Part shown: positions 1 through 12,588 of the stretch, piece by piece
How positions within the stretch are numbered: the stretch's first letter is position 1
Layout: every line of letters begins with the position of its first letter
Assembly (NCBI GenBank): GCA_963854835.1
Contig: OY978525.1
Location: forward strand, 80,787,775-80,851,774
DNA from: Megamerina dolium
Taxonomy: Eukaryota > Arthropoda > Insecta > Diptera > Megamerinidae
Length of the DNA: 64,000 bases
Direction: 5' to 3'
Notes under the pieces: model-generated
Told to the model about the DNA's origin: nothing
Seen by the model: the letters and a program-made list of their open reading frames with translations, nothing else
The model's database searches: none
Position numbers and translations under genes: made by a program

Positions 1-9
1 TTCAGGGCC
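1..9 (+). terminator. Partial H3 mRNA 3' stem-loop of the upstream unit
   Basis: The first nine bases are the last nine of the 16-nt histone stem-loop that is complete after every other H3 (for example 5679-5694). The H3 gene they belong to lies outside the window. Confidence 0.9.
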
Positions 10-961
10 ACAAAATATATATATTACAAAGGAAGGATATAATTTAATATACATATTTTGTTTATGTCCAATTTATTTCTACCATATTTTATACACATTC
101 AACTTTTTACATCATTACTGATTAAAATCTCGTATATATGCAGAGCATATATTGTATATACTCATACGTACCATATCTGTTGAAATGAATTCAATAACAA
201 TGTAATGGATGGTGTTCTTGAATCACCTCACAAATATATACTACGTGTAGTTAAATTATTTAAATACATACTATGTTCATATTCAATGGGTCCAATAATC
301 TAAGTATATTTAATGATTATAGATAACATAATGTTATCATTATTTTCATCAAATTTGTAATATATTTTGTTATTTTTTTATAATTTTTTTTTTTTTTCCT
401 TTTATATCAATTATATAAATTTAATATTTCCAATTCATGCATAAAATACTCGTATATACAAACATGCATATCTCATGTACCTATAAGGTATATGTATGTA
501 TTAAGGAAAAGTAGGTACTACGGGCATATAAATATATCATATAATATATCATCTATTAAGTATATTATTTAAAATGTCAATATATGTTTATGTATTTTCA
601 ATCAAATACTCTTTTAATTATTCTTTAATGATTTTTTTTTACATAAATAATTAACATTACTTAACGATCGAATTTCTTGCAATGAATCGACATATGTATT
701 TTTTCATTCGAATCATGATGATATTAAATTAATTTTTAAAAATTCATTATTTAATATATTTCAATGAAGATTATATTTTCAAATTCTATATTAAATATAT
801 GATGTATATCAAATAGAATTTATTGCATAAATTCAATCGAAATAATTAATTTATTAAAATTTCGAATAAAATTGTAAATTTTTTCATGGAAAATTTCAAT
901 TGAAACTCAAATAAAATTGTAATTGTACATGAAATTGAATATATTTATAAATTTGAACATT

Positions 962-969
962 TATCGATA
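962..969. promoter_or_regulatory. Candidate DRE (TATCGATA) upstream of H1
   Basis: A perfect palindromic TATCGATA, the site bound by DREF in Drosophila, lies about 250 bp before the H1 start codon. It recurs at the same place in front of every H1. One 8-bp match in AT-rich DNA could be chance, and concerted evolution means the repeats do not count as independent conservation. Confidence 0.4.
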
Positions 970-1050
970 TTTACTTAATGTAATTAATATGAATTCTCAA
1001 TCAGAAAGTATATAGTAATATTTATAAAATTAAATTATTGTCAAAAGTTA

Positions 1051-1115
1051 CCTACGCGAATGCAATACGAGCCAACGAGTTGGATATTTTTATGATATCC
1101 CCGTTCTACGGATAT
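1051..1115. promoter_or_regulatory. Inverted-repeat cluster, candidate H1 upstream element
   Basis: The least AT-rich block of the spacer. It holds a near-palindrome CCAACGAGTTGG (1072-1083) and three GGATAT half-sites in alternating orientation: GGATAT 1082-1087, ATATCC 1095-1100, GGATAT 1110-1115. It ends about 104 bp before the H1 start codon. The arrangement suggests a cooperative binding site, but I do not recognise the factor. Confidence 0.4.
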
Positions 1116-1218
1116 TTCATTTTTTCAAACCATTTCATTTTGACATATGAATGCATATATGTAAATCCACGTATAATATTTGTACTAAATACTTATTTTG
1201 ATTTGAATTAAGTGAATT

Positions 1219-1947
1219 ATGTCTGATAACGCTGTAATTGCTGCTGCAACATCTCCAGTTGCTACTGCTACTGTTCCAGCTGAAAAGAAGAGTGTCGCCG
1301 CAAAAAAATCAGTAACAAAATCATCAATAAAGAAACCATCAACCACTCCATCACATCCACCAACTCAACAAATGGTTGATGCTTCAATTAAAAATCTTAA
1401 AGAACGTGGTGGTTCATCTCTGTTGGCGATTAAAAAATATATTAGTGCTACATATAAATGTGATGCACAAAAATTGGCACCATTTATTAAAAAATATTTA
1501 AAATCTGCCGTTGCAAGTGGCAAATTGATACAAACCAAAGGTAAGGGTGCGTCCGGATCGTTTAAATTATCGGCTACTGCTACTAAAACATCAAAACCGA
1601 AGACGGCTGTAGCAGGAAAGTCGATTGAAAAGAAAAAGAAAACATCACCAACGATTGCAAAGAAAAAGGCAACATCTGTTACAAAAAAAGCAGCAGCTGG
1701 TGAGAAAAAACTAAAGAAATCAACAGCGGGATCATCCAAAAAGAATACCACAGAAAAGAAAAAGACGGAAAAAGCAAAAGCAAAAAGTATTAAAAAATCT
1801 GGTACAGTTAAGGCAAAAAGCTTAAAAGGTGCAGCGACAACAAAACCAAAAGTATCGAAATCAAAAACTGCTACTAATGTTGCTAAATCGAAAAAGACAT
1901 CAACACCAAAAAAAGTGGCTTCAAAGAAGGCCTCAGCTAAAAAGTAA
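1219..1947 (+). CDS. His1: Unit 1: linker histone H1
   Basis: 242-residue linker histone that binds the nucleosome dyad and linker DNA in the nucleus and compacts chromatin. It has a short Ala/Ser/Lys N-terminal tail (1-43), a winged-helix globular domain (about 44-118, containing [20 protein letters not shown] and ending GASGSFKLS) and a Lys/Ala/Ser-rich C-terminal tail (119-242). The globular domain is close to Drosophila H1, while the tails differ and the protein is slightly shorter than the roughly 256 residues of that fly. There is no intron. The ATG follows an in-line AAGTGAATT leader motif, and no TATAAA lies within about 100 bp upstream. Its 3' stem-loop is at 2026-2041. This copy has Thr18 and Ala205. 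An antisense open frame over the tail is a composition shadow. Confidence 0.97.
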   Translation: MSDNAVIAAATSPVATATVPAEKKSVAAKKSVTKSSIKKPSTTPSHPPTQQMVDASIKNLKERGGSSLLAIKKYISATYKCDAQKLAPFIKKYLKSAVASGKLIQTKGKGASGSFKLSATATKTSKPKTAVAGKSIEKKKKTSPTIAKKKATSVTKKAAAGEKKLKKSTAGSSKKNTTEKKKTEKAKAKSIKKSGTVKAKSLKGAATTKPKVSKSKTATNVAKSKKTSTPKKVASKKASAKK

Positions 1948-2025
1948 ATTGTACGTGTACGATCGAATACAATTGAGTACCTACATACATTCTTTTGCAC
2001 AATTTCAATCGCAATGATAAAACAC

Positions 2026-2041
2026 AGCCCTTTTGAGGGCT
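2026..2041 (+). terminator. H1 mRNA 3' stem-loop (atypical loop)
   Basis: Six-base-pair stem with a four-base loop, AGCCCT-TTTG-AGGGCT, starting 79 nt past the stop codon. It is the SLBP-binding 3' end signal. It departs from the metazoan consensus GGYYYTHHTHARRRCC in two ways: the outer pair is A-T instead of G-C, and the last loop base is G. All 11 complete H1 copies share it. Confidence 0.9.
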
Positions 2042-2331
2042 ACAAAATCTTTAAAAGACGAGATAAAAATTAAGAACACTAATTTATTATCGTAATTAAA
2101 TTATGCAAAATCTCATAACAGTAGTGATATAAATTGCAATATACATATGTAAATTATGATAATTCAGTTTAGATATTAATAGAAATTTCTGTTTTCTACC
2201 ATAAGCTCGTATGTGAGATAAGTGCATGTATGTACACATTAATATAGTGAAATTTTATAAACATATGCACATATACCATACATGAAGTGAGAATAATGGC
2301 AAATTTGATCTCGTTATCTATTGAATTTTGT

Positions 2332-2347
2332 GGCCCTGAAAAGGGCC
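2332..2347 (-). terminator. H2B mRNA 3' stem-loop
   Basis: On the minus strand reads GGCCCTTTTCAGGGCC followed by ACAAAA, a canonical metazoan histone stem-loop, 32 nt after the H2B stop codon. Identical in all units except unit 9. Confidence 0.96.
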
Positions 2348-2379
2348 TTTTTTTATAGTTGGGTCACTTGTAAAATAAT

Positions 2380-2751
2380 TTATTTGGAGCTTGTATACTT
2401 CGTAACGGCTTTTGTTCCTTCACTAACAGCATGTTTAGCCAATTCACCGGGTAATAATAGACGAACAGCAGTCTGAATTTCGCGACTGGTTATAGTTGAT
2501 CGTTTATTATAATGTGCTAAACGAGAAGCTTCAGCAGCAATACGTTCGAAGATGTCATTAACAAAACTATTCATTATACTCATTGCCTTTGATGAAATAC
2601 CAGTATCCGGATGTACTTGCTTCAATACTTTATAGATATAAATTGCATAGCTTTCCTTCCTCTTGCGCTTCTTCTTCTTATCGTTCTTCGTTATATTCTT
2701 TTGTGCCTTTCCCGCTTTTTTTGCAGCTTTACCACTAGTTTTTGGCGGCAT
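2380..2751 (-). CDS. His2B: Unit 1: core histone H2B
   Basis: 123-residue H2B, which pairs with H2A in the nucleosome core. A basic N-terminal tail with the [10 protein letters not shown] repression-like patch (about 25-34) leads into the histone fold (about 35-100) and the C-terminal helix ending AVTKYTSSK, whose lysine near 118 is the conserved ubiquitylation site. The sequence is essentially Drosophila H2B, with Asn at residue 23 where I recall Thr. It is divergently paired with H2A across 269 bp. A minus-strand TATAAAA lies at 2849-2855. All 11 copies in the window encode the same protein. Confidence 0.98.
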
Positions 2752-3395
<644 letters not shown>

Positions 3396-3452
3396 ATATT
3401 CAATTATTTTTCACCATCAACTTGACAAGAAGAAAACGAAACAAAAAAAATC

Positions 3453-3468
3453 CGCCCTTTTCAGGGCG
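3453..3468 (+). terminator. H2A mRNA 3' stem-loop (C-G outer pair)
   Basis: CGCCCTTTTCAGGGCG, starting 58 nt after the H2A stop. The loop and inner five pairs are canonical, but the outermost pair is C-G where the consensus has G-C. Shared by all units, so it is fixed in this array. Confidence 0.93.
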
Positions 3469-3536
3469 ACGAATTTATTTACAAAAGAGTCAAATTTCAC
3501 ATACTATGTATTAAGATATGTTGAGAACAAAAAACA

Positions 3537-3560
3537 ATATATATATATATATATATATAT
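3537..3560. repeat. (AT)12 microsatellite, hypervariable between units
   Basis: Uninterrupted AT repeat. Counts in units 1-11 are 12, 12, 14, 14, 25, 26, 16, 13, 16, 18 and 18. It is the main source of unit length differences. Confidence 0.97.
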
Positions 3561-3570
3561 TATAAATATG

Positions 3571-3926
3571 GGTAAAGATATTTTTCATCGAAGGCGTTTA
3601 TCTGTTCCTTTGTATGACTACTTTCCTACAGGTTACAGTACACAAAAAGAAGAGAATGAAAAATATATATAAATATGCGTACATCAGAAGTGTCTATACC
3701 ACTCGTGTTCTTGTGTGTGCCCGTATGTAATATATTACTGCATTCTTCTACAGAGTACAATTACAAGAGAAGAAGAAGAAGAAGAAGGATAAAATACTCT
3801 AAATAAAGGACAAGATATTTCTCATCGGTAGCTTTTAATTGTGTTCTTGCGTGTATGTGTATGCAATGTATGACTGTACGCTTTTACAGAGTACAGTCAG
3901 AGAGGAAGAAGAAGAAGAAGAGAAAT
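3571..3926. repeat. Three degenerate tandem subrepeats with GAA tails
   Basis: Copy B (about 3675-3788) and copy C (about 3811-3924) align at a constant 136-bp offset, with shared GTGTTCTTG (3705 and 3841) and TACAGAGTACA (3749 and 3885) followed by GAA tracts. Copy A (about 3571-3660) is more diverged: its AAGATATTTTTCATCG matches AAGATATTTCTCATCG of copy C, and TACAGGTTACAGTAC matches the later TACAGAGTACA. The GAA tracts vary in length between units. Function unknown. They lie directly upstream of the 5S gene. Confidence 0.7.
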
Positions 3927-3993
3927 AATGATTTATATCAATGTATTATGGCGTAAAATACGATACCTTTAATTTTAACCATTGAAGATTCAT

Positions 3994-3999
3994 TATATG
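3994..3999 (+). promoter_or_regulatory. TATA-like element of the 5S gene
   Basis: TATATG starts 28 bp before the 5S 5' end, matching the position of the upstream TATA-like element used by insect 5S genes. Present before every 5S copy. Confidence 0.6.
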
Positions 4000-4021
4000 G
4001 TCTTTTATGTACTGTATCATT

Positions 4022-4141
4022 GCCAACGACCATACCACGCTGAATACATCGGTTCTCGTCCGATCACCGAAATTAAGCAGCGTCGGGCGCGGTTAGTACT
4101 TAGATGGGGGACCGCTTGGGAACACCGCGTGTTGTTGGCAT
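4022..4141 (+). rRNA. 5SrRNA: Unit 1: 5S ribosomal RNA
   Basis: Complete 120-nt 5S rRNA gene, transcribed by Pol III, component of the large ribosomal subunit. The 5' end GCCAACGACC pairs with the 3' GGTGTTGTTGGC-like strand to form helix I. The internal control region is intact: box A AATTAAGCAGCGTCG (nt 50-64), an intermediate element, and box C TAGATGGGGGACCGCTTG (nt 80-97). Nucleotides 1-118 appear identical to Drosophila 5S, and the 3' dinucleotide differs. A T10 run at 4151-4160 terminates transcription, giving a precursor of about 130-139 nt that must be trimmed, as in Drosophila. It sits 626 bp after H2A on the same strand and converges on H4. The 72-codon open frame across it is a shadow. 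Confidence 0.97.
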
Positions 4142-4150
4142 TCCAACAAA

Positions 4151-4160
4151 TTTTTTTTTT
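4151..4160 (+). terminator. Pol III terminator of 5S
   Basis: Run of ten T, 9 nt beyond the mature 5S 3' end. Present downstream of every 5S copy. Confidence 0.9.
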
Positions 4161-4499
4161 CCTTACACATTACAGTCGATTCCTTTTACAAAATTCCTAA
4201 ATATGTAATATATATATTTTTTTTTACAATTTTCTTAACTTATGATCAAAATAAAATTAAATAAATTGCTAATAAAAAAATTGGAGCTCCATATATATTC
4301 TTTAGCTGTGTTTGTATGGCATTCTCACAGCAAATAAACCGATATACATATGCATGTGTATGCTAAAAGTATATATTACATTCATGTGATTTTAATTAAA
4401 CATTTACAGTTACAGTAATCATAAAAACAATAAACACAAGAGCACATACTTTTACTAGTTCGAAACTGAATGCTTATATTTTCGTAAAAAATATTTTGT

Positions 4500-4515
4500 G
4501 GCCCTGAAAAGGGCC
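4500..4515 (-). terminator. H4 mRNA 3' stem-loop
   Basis: Minus strand GGCCCTTTTCAGGGCC followed by ACAAAA, canonical, 44 nt past the H4 stop codon. Identical in all units. Confidence 0.96.
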
Positions 4516-4559
4516 GTTGTTATTACACATATGTAGTATAATTTTCGTATTTCATTTTT

Positions 4560-5631
<1,072 letters not shown>

Positions 5632-5678
5632 GTCGTTGTTTGCATATACATATGTGTGTGGATAGATAAAAATAAAAC

Positions 5679-5694
5679 GGCCCTTTTCAGGGCC
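5679..5694 (+). terminator. H3 mRNA 3' stem-loop
   Basis: GGCCCTTTTCAGGGCC followed by ACAAAA, canonical, starting 48 nt after the stop. A purine-rich ACAAAGGAAGGATA (5710-5723) is the candidate U7 downstream element. Same in all units. Confidence 0.95.
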
Positions 5695-6903
5695 ACAAAA
5701 TATATATATTACAAAGGAAGGATATAATTTAATATACATATTTTGTTTATGTCCAATTTATTTCTACCATATTTTATACACATTCAACTTTTTACATCAT
5801 TACTGATTAAAATCTCGTATATATGCAGAGCATATATTGTATATACTCATACGTACCATATCTGTTGAAATGAATTCAATAACAATGTAATGGATGGTGT
5901 TCTTGAATCACCTCACAAATATATACTACGTGTAGTTAAATTATTTAAATACATACTATGTTCATATTCAATGGGTCCAATAATCTAAGTATATTTAATG
6001 ATTATAGATAACATAATGTTATCATTATTTTCATCAAATTTGTAATATATTTTGTTATTTTTTTATAATTTTTTTTTTTTTTCCTTTTATATCAATTATA
6101 TAAATTTAATATTTCCAATTCATGCATAAAATACTCGTATATACAAACATGCATATCTCATGTACCTATAAGGTATATGTATGTATTAAGGAAAAGTAGG
6201 TACTACGGGCATATAAATATATCATATAATATATCATCTATTAAGTATATTATTTAAAATGTCAATATATGTTTATGTATTTTCAATCAAATACTCTTTT
6301 AATTATTCTTTAATGATTTTTTTTTACATAAATAATTAACATTACTTAACGATCGAATTTCTTGCAATGAATCGACATATGTATTTTTTCATTCGAATCA
6401 TGATGATATTAAATTAATTTTTAAAAATTCATTATTTAATATATTTCAATGAAGATTATATTTTCAAATTCTATATTAAATATATGATGTATATCAAATA
6501 GAATTTATTGCATAAATTCAATCGAAATAATTAATTTATTAAAATTTCGAATAAAATTGTAAATTTTTTCATGGAAAATTTCAATTGAAACTCAAATAAA
6601 ATTGTAATTGTACATGAAATTGAATATATTTATAAATTTGAACATTTATCGATATTTACTTAATGTAATTAATATGAATTCTCAATCAGAAAGTATATAG
6701 TAATATTTATAAAATTAAATTATTGTCAAAAGTTACCTACGCGAATGCAATACGAGCCAACGAGTTGGATATTTTTATGATATCCCCGTTCTACGGATAT
6801 TTCATTTTTTCAAACCATTTCATTTTGACATATGAATGCATATATGTAAATCCACGTATAATATTTGTACTAAATACTTATTTTGATTTGAATTAAGTGA
6901 ATT
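5695..6903. other. H3-H1 spacer (type A) after unit 1
   Basis: Same content as 10-1218: AT-rich, no gene, TATCGATA about 250 bp and the GGATAT inverted cluster about 104-168 bp before the H1 start. All complete H3-stop to H1-start intervals in the window are exactly 1272 bp, although their sequence falls into two types (A before units 1 and 2, B before units 3-12). Confidence 0.85.
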
Positions 6904-7632
6904 ATGTCTGATAACGCTGTAATTGCTGCTGCAACATCTCCAGTTGCTACTGCTACTGTTCCAGCTGAAAAGAAGAGTGTCGCCGCAAAAAAATCAGTAA
7001 CAAAATCATCAATAAAGAAACCATCAACCACTCCATCACATCCACCAACTCAACAAATGGTTGATGCTTCAATTAAAAATCTTAAAGAACGTGGTGGTTC
7101 ATCTCTGTTGGCGATTAAAAAATATATTAGTGCTACATATAAATGTGATGCACAAAAATTGGCACCATTTATTAAAAAATATTTAAAATCTGCCGTTGCA
7201 AGTGGCAAATTGATACAAACCAAAGGTAAGGGTGCGTCCGGATCGTTTAAATTATCGGCTACTGCTACTAAAACATCAAAACCGAAGACGGCTGTAGCAG
7301 GAAAGTCGATTGAAAAGAAAAAGAAAACATCACCAACGATTGCAAAGAAAAAGGCAACATCTGTTACAAAAAAAGCAGCAGCTGGTGAGAAAAAACTAAA
7401 GAAATCAACAGCGGGATCATCCAAAAAGAATACCACAGAAAAGAAAAAGACGGAAAAAGCAAAAGCAAAAAGTATTAAAAAATCTGGTACAGTTAAGGCA
7501 AAAAGCTTAAAAGGTGCAGCGACAACAAAACCAAAAGTATCGAAATCAAAAACTGCTACTAATGTTGCTAAATCGAAAAAGACATCAACACCAAAAAAAG
7601 TGGCTTCAAAGAAGGCCTCAGCTAAAAAGTAA
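6904..7632 (+). CDS. His1: Unit 2: linker histone H1
   Basis: Same protein as unit 1 H1 (Thr18, Ala205). Stem-loop 7711-7726 with the TTTG loop. Confidence 0.97.
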   Translation: MSDNAVIAAATSPVATATVPAEKKSVAAKKSVTKSSIKKPSTTPSHPPTQQMVDASIKNLKERGGSSLLAIKKYISATYKCDAQKLAPFIKKYLKSAVASGKLIQTKGKGASGSFKLSATATKTSKPKTAVAGKSIEKKKKTSPTIAKKKATSVTKKAAAGEKKLKKSTAGSSKKNTTEKKKTEKAKAKSIKKSGTVKAKSLKGAATTKPKVSKSKTATNVAKSKKTSTPKKVASKKASAKK

Positions 7633-8064
7633 ATTGTACGTGTACGATCGAATACAATTGAGTACCTACATACATTCTTTTGCACAATTTCAATCGCAAT
7701 GATAAAACACAGCCCTTTTGAGGGCTACAAAATCTTTAAAAGACGAGATAAAAATTAAGAACACTAATTTATTATCGTAATTAAATTATGCAAAATCTCA
7801 TAACAGTAGTGATATAAATTGCAATATACATATGTAAATTATGATAATTCAGTTTAGATATTAATAGAAATTTCTGTTTTCTACCATAAGCTCGTATGTG
7901 AGATAAGTGCATGTATGTACACATTAATATAGTGAAATTTTATAAACATATGCACATATACCATACATGAAGTGAGAATAATGGCAAATTTGATCTCGTT
8001 ATCTATTGAATTTTGTGGCCCTGAAAAGGGCCTTTTTTTATAGTTGGGTCACTTGTAAAATAAT

Positions 8065-8436
8065 TTATTTGGAGCTTGTATACTTCGTAACGGCTTTTGT
8101 TCCTTCACTAACAGCATGTTTAGCCAATTCACCGGGTAATAATAGACGAACAGCAGTCTGAATTTCGCGACTGGTTATAGTTGATCGTTTATTATAATGT
8201 GCTAAACGAGAAGCTTCAGCAGCAATACGTTCGAAGATGTCATTAACAAAACTATTCATTATACTCATTGCCTTTGATGAAATACCAGTATCCGGATGTA
8301 CTTGCTTCAATACTTTATAGATATAAATTGCATAGCTTTCCTTCCTCTTGCGCTTCTTCTTCTTATCGTTCTTCGTTATATTCTTTTGTGCCTTTCCCGC
8401 TTTTTTTGCAGCTTTACCACTAGTTTTTGGCGGCAT
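8065..8436 (-). CDS. His2B: Unit 2: core histone H2B
   Basis: Protein identical to unit 1 H2B. Canonical stem-loop 8017-8032. Confidence 0.98.
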
Positions 8437-8672
8437 TTTTTCTCACTCTAATTATAACTTGTTTTTTTTTTTCCACTTCACAGTTCAACACAAAGATGGT
8501 ATTGCCGATATCTACCATTGGTTATGTGTAAAATTTTATACACGTATTTCATTTAGTTTCATTATAAAAAAAAAAACAATCCTGCATATGACAAAGATGA
8601 GTTGTAAAAAAGTATAAATAGCATGCAGATAAGTGGTGGTTTTTAATTATTGAAAACGTTGTGAAGTTTTAA

Positions 8673-9080
<408 letters not shown>

Positions 9081-9706
9081 ATATTCAATTATTTTTCACC
9101 ATCAACTTGACAAGAAGAAAACGAAACAAAAAAAATCCGCCCTTTTCAGGGCGACGAATTTATTTACAAAAGAGTCAAATTTCACATACTATGTATTAAG
9201 ATATGTTGAGAACAAAAAACAATATATATATATATATATATATATTATAAATATGGGTAAAGATATTTTTCATCGAAGGCGTTTATCTGTTCCTTTGTAT
9301 GACTACTTTCCTACAGGTTACAGTACACAAAAAGAAGAGAATGAAAAATATATATAAATATGCGTACATCAGAAGTGTCTATACCACTCGTGTTCTTGTG
9401 TGTGCCCGTATGTAATATATTACTGCATTCTTCTACAGAGTACAATTACAAGAGAAGAAGAAGAAGAAGAAGGATAAAATACTCTAAATAAAGGACAAGA
9501 TATTTCTCATCGGTAGCTTTTAATTGTGTTCTTGCGTGTATGTGTATGCAATGTATGACTGTACGCTTTTACAGAGTACAGTCAGAGAGGAAGAAGAAGA
9601 AGAAGAGAAATAATGATTTATATCAATGTATTATGGCGTAAAATACGATACCTTTAATTTTAACCATTGAAGATTCATTATATGGTCTTTTATGTACTGT
9701 ATCATT

Positions 9707-9826
9707 GCCAACGACCATACCACGCTGAATACATCGGTTCTCGTCCGATCACCGAAATTAAGCAGCGTCGGGCGCGGTTAGTACTTAGATGGGGGACCGC
9801 TTGGGAACACCGCGTGTTGTTGGCAT
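9707..9826 (+). rRNA. 5SrRNA: Unit 2: 5S ribosomal RNA
   Basis: Same sequence as the unit 1 5S, with C at nt 29, the same TATA-like element and T-run terminator. Confidence 0.97.
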
Positions 9827-10244
9827 TCCAACAAATTTTTTTTTTCCTTACACATTACAGTCGATTCCTTTTACAAAATTCCTAAATATGTAATATATAT
9901 ATTTTTTTTTACAATTTTCTTAACTTATGATCAAAATAAAATTAAATAAATTGCTAATAAAAAAATTGGAGCTCCATATATATTCTTTAGCTGTGTTTGT
10001 ATGGCATTCTCACAGCAAATAAACCGATATACATATGCATGTGTATGCTAAAAGTATATATTACATTCATGTGATTTTAATTAAACATTTACAGTTACAG
10101 TAATCATAAAAACAATAAACACAAGAGCACATACTTTTACTAGTTCGAAACTGAATGCTTATATTTTCGTAAAAAATATTTTGTGGCCCTGAAAAGGGCC
10201 GTTGTTATTACACATATGTAGTATAATTTTCGTATTTCATTTTT

Positions 10245-10559
<315 letters not shown>

Positions 10560-10806
10560 TTATTGAAATCTTTTCAAACAACTTTAATATCACTGTAACA
10601 CGAACACAGAACAACTGATGATTTTCCTGTTAAAGTCTCTTGTATTTATACAAAAATGGTGGTAGTTCCAACGCACATGAATGCATGTGTGCGGTTGTGT
10701 GTGTGTGTGTGTGCGGTTGTGTGTGTATACTTGTGTACAAATACTTTATTCACATACATCTATTTCATTCACTCCAATATGTTATGAAGAACGAAATTTA
10801 GTATAA

Positions 10807-11316
<510 letters not shown>

Positions 11317-12588
11317 GTCATTGTTTGCATATACATATGTGTGTGGATAGATAAAAATAAAACGGCCCTTTTCAGGGCCACAAAATATATATATTACAAA
11401 GGAAGGATATAATTTAATATACATATTTTGTTTATGTCCAATTTATTTCTACCATATTTTATACACATTCAACTTTTTACATACATTACTGATTAAAATC
11501 TCGTATATATGCAGAGCATATATTGTATATACTCATACGTACCATATCTGTTGAAATGAATTCAATAACAATGTAATGGATGGTGTTCTTGAATCACCTC
11601 ACAAATATATACTACGTGTAGTTAAATTATTTAAATACATACTATGTTCATATTCAATGGGTCCAATAATCTAAGTATATTTAATGATTATAGATAACAT
11701 AATGTTATCATTATTTTCATCAAATTTGTAATATATTTTGTTATTTTTTATAATTTTTTTTTTTTTTCCTTTTATATCAATTATATAAATTTAATATTTC
11801 CAATTCATGCATAAAATACTCGTATCTACAAACATGCATATCTCATGTACCTATAAGGTATATGTATGTATTAAGGAAAAGTAGGTACTACGGGCATATA
11901 AATATATCATATAATATATCATCTATTAAGTATATTATTTAAAATGTCAATATATGTTTATGTATTTTCAATCAAATACTCTTTTAATTATTCTTTAATG
12001 ATTTTTTTTTACATAAATAATTAACATTACTTAACGATCGAATTTCTTGCAATGAATCGACATATGTATTTTTTCATTCGAATCATGATGATATTAAATT
12101 AATTTTTAAAAATTCATTATTTAATATATTTCAATGGAGATTATATTTTCAAATTCTATATTAAATATATGATGTATATCAAATAGAATTTATTGCATAA
12201 ATTCAATCGAAATAATTAATTTATTAAAATTTCGAATAAAATTGTAAATTTTTTCATGGAAAATTTCAATTGAAACTCAAATAAAATTGTAATTGTACAT
12301 GAAATTGAATATATTTATAAATTTGAACATTTATCGATATTTACTTAATGTAATTAATATGAATTCTCAATCAGAAAGTATATAGTAATATTTATAAAAT
12401 TAAATTATTGTCAAAAGTTACCTACGCGAATGCAATACGAGCCAACGAGTTGGATATTTTTATGATATCCCCGTTCTACGGATATTTCATTTTTTCAAAC
12501 CATTTCATTTTGACATATGAATGCATATATGTAAATCCACGTATAATATTTGTACTAAATACTTATTTTGATTTGAATTAAGTGAATT

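Larger units (their letters stand above)
10..1218. other. H3-H1 intergenic spacer (type A), upstream of unit 1 H1
   Basis: Very AT-rich spacer without a supported gene. It contains long T runs near 370-400, a perfect TATCGATA at 962-969 and a less AT-rich block at 1051-1115 with inverted repeats. It is the same sequence type as 5695-6903 ('type A': one base shorter at about 110, one T longer at about 375, and A at about 766 where later spacers have G). In Drosophila the histone scaffold-attachment region lies in the H1-H3 spacer, so this is the positional equivalent. That role is inference. Confidence 0.85.
1948..2379. other. H1-H2B convergent 3' spacer
   Basis: 432 bp between the stop codons of H1 and H2B. 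It contains the two facing mRNA 3' stem-loops (2026-2041 on +, 2332-2347 on -) and about 290 bp of AT-rich sequence between them. Purine-rich stretches follow each stem-loop (AAAAGACGAGATAAAA after H1; AACGAGATCAAA on the minus strand after H2B) and are candidate histone downstream elements for U7 snRNP. Nothing else is recognised. Length is constant in all units. Confidence 0.8.
3396..4021. other. H2A-5S spacer with microsatellites and degenerate subrepeats
   Basis: 626 bp. Contents in order: H2A stem-loop (3453-3468), a candidate purine-rich downstream element CAAAAGAGTCAAA, the variable (AT)n tract (3537-3560), three degenerate subrepeats of about 100-135 bp (3571-3926) each ending in a purine/GAA tract, then AT-rich sequence and the 5S upstream element. 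It holds almost all of the length variation of the array. No open frame here looks like a gene. Confidence 0.85.
4142..4559. other. 5S-H4 convergent spacer
   Basis: 418 bp, AT-rich, holding the 5S terminator (4151-4160) and the H4 mRNA stem-loop (4500-4515, minus strand). About 340 bp between them contain nothing I recognise beyond short AT runs. Length is constant in all units. Confidence 0.8.

Noticed and set aside
1365..2000. 211-residue antisense open frame over H1
   Set aside because: It is the complement of a Lys-rich coding region (runs of Phe from TTT), has no known fold, and recurs only because the H1 gene does.
4022..4141. 5S as a degenerate pseudogene or 5S-derived SINE
   Set aside because: The gene is full length with intact control boxes and terminator, has no poly(A) tail or SINE body, and is kept without decay in all 11 copies.
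3982..4200. 72-codon frame across the 5S gene
   Set aside because: It reads through a structural RNA gene and begins at a non-ATG codon.
5671..5676. AATAAA as the main H3 polyadenylation signal
   Set aside because: It lies directly before the stem-loop, and AT-rich DNA yields this hexamer often. At most it is a back-up signal; I cannot support its use from sequence alone.
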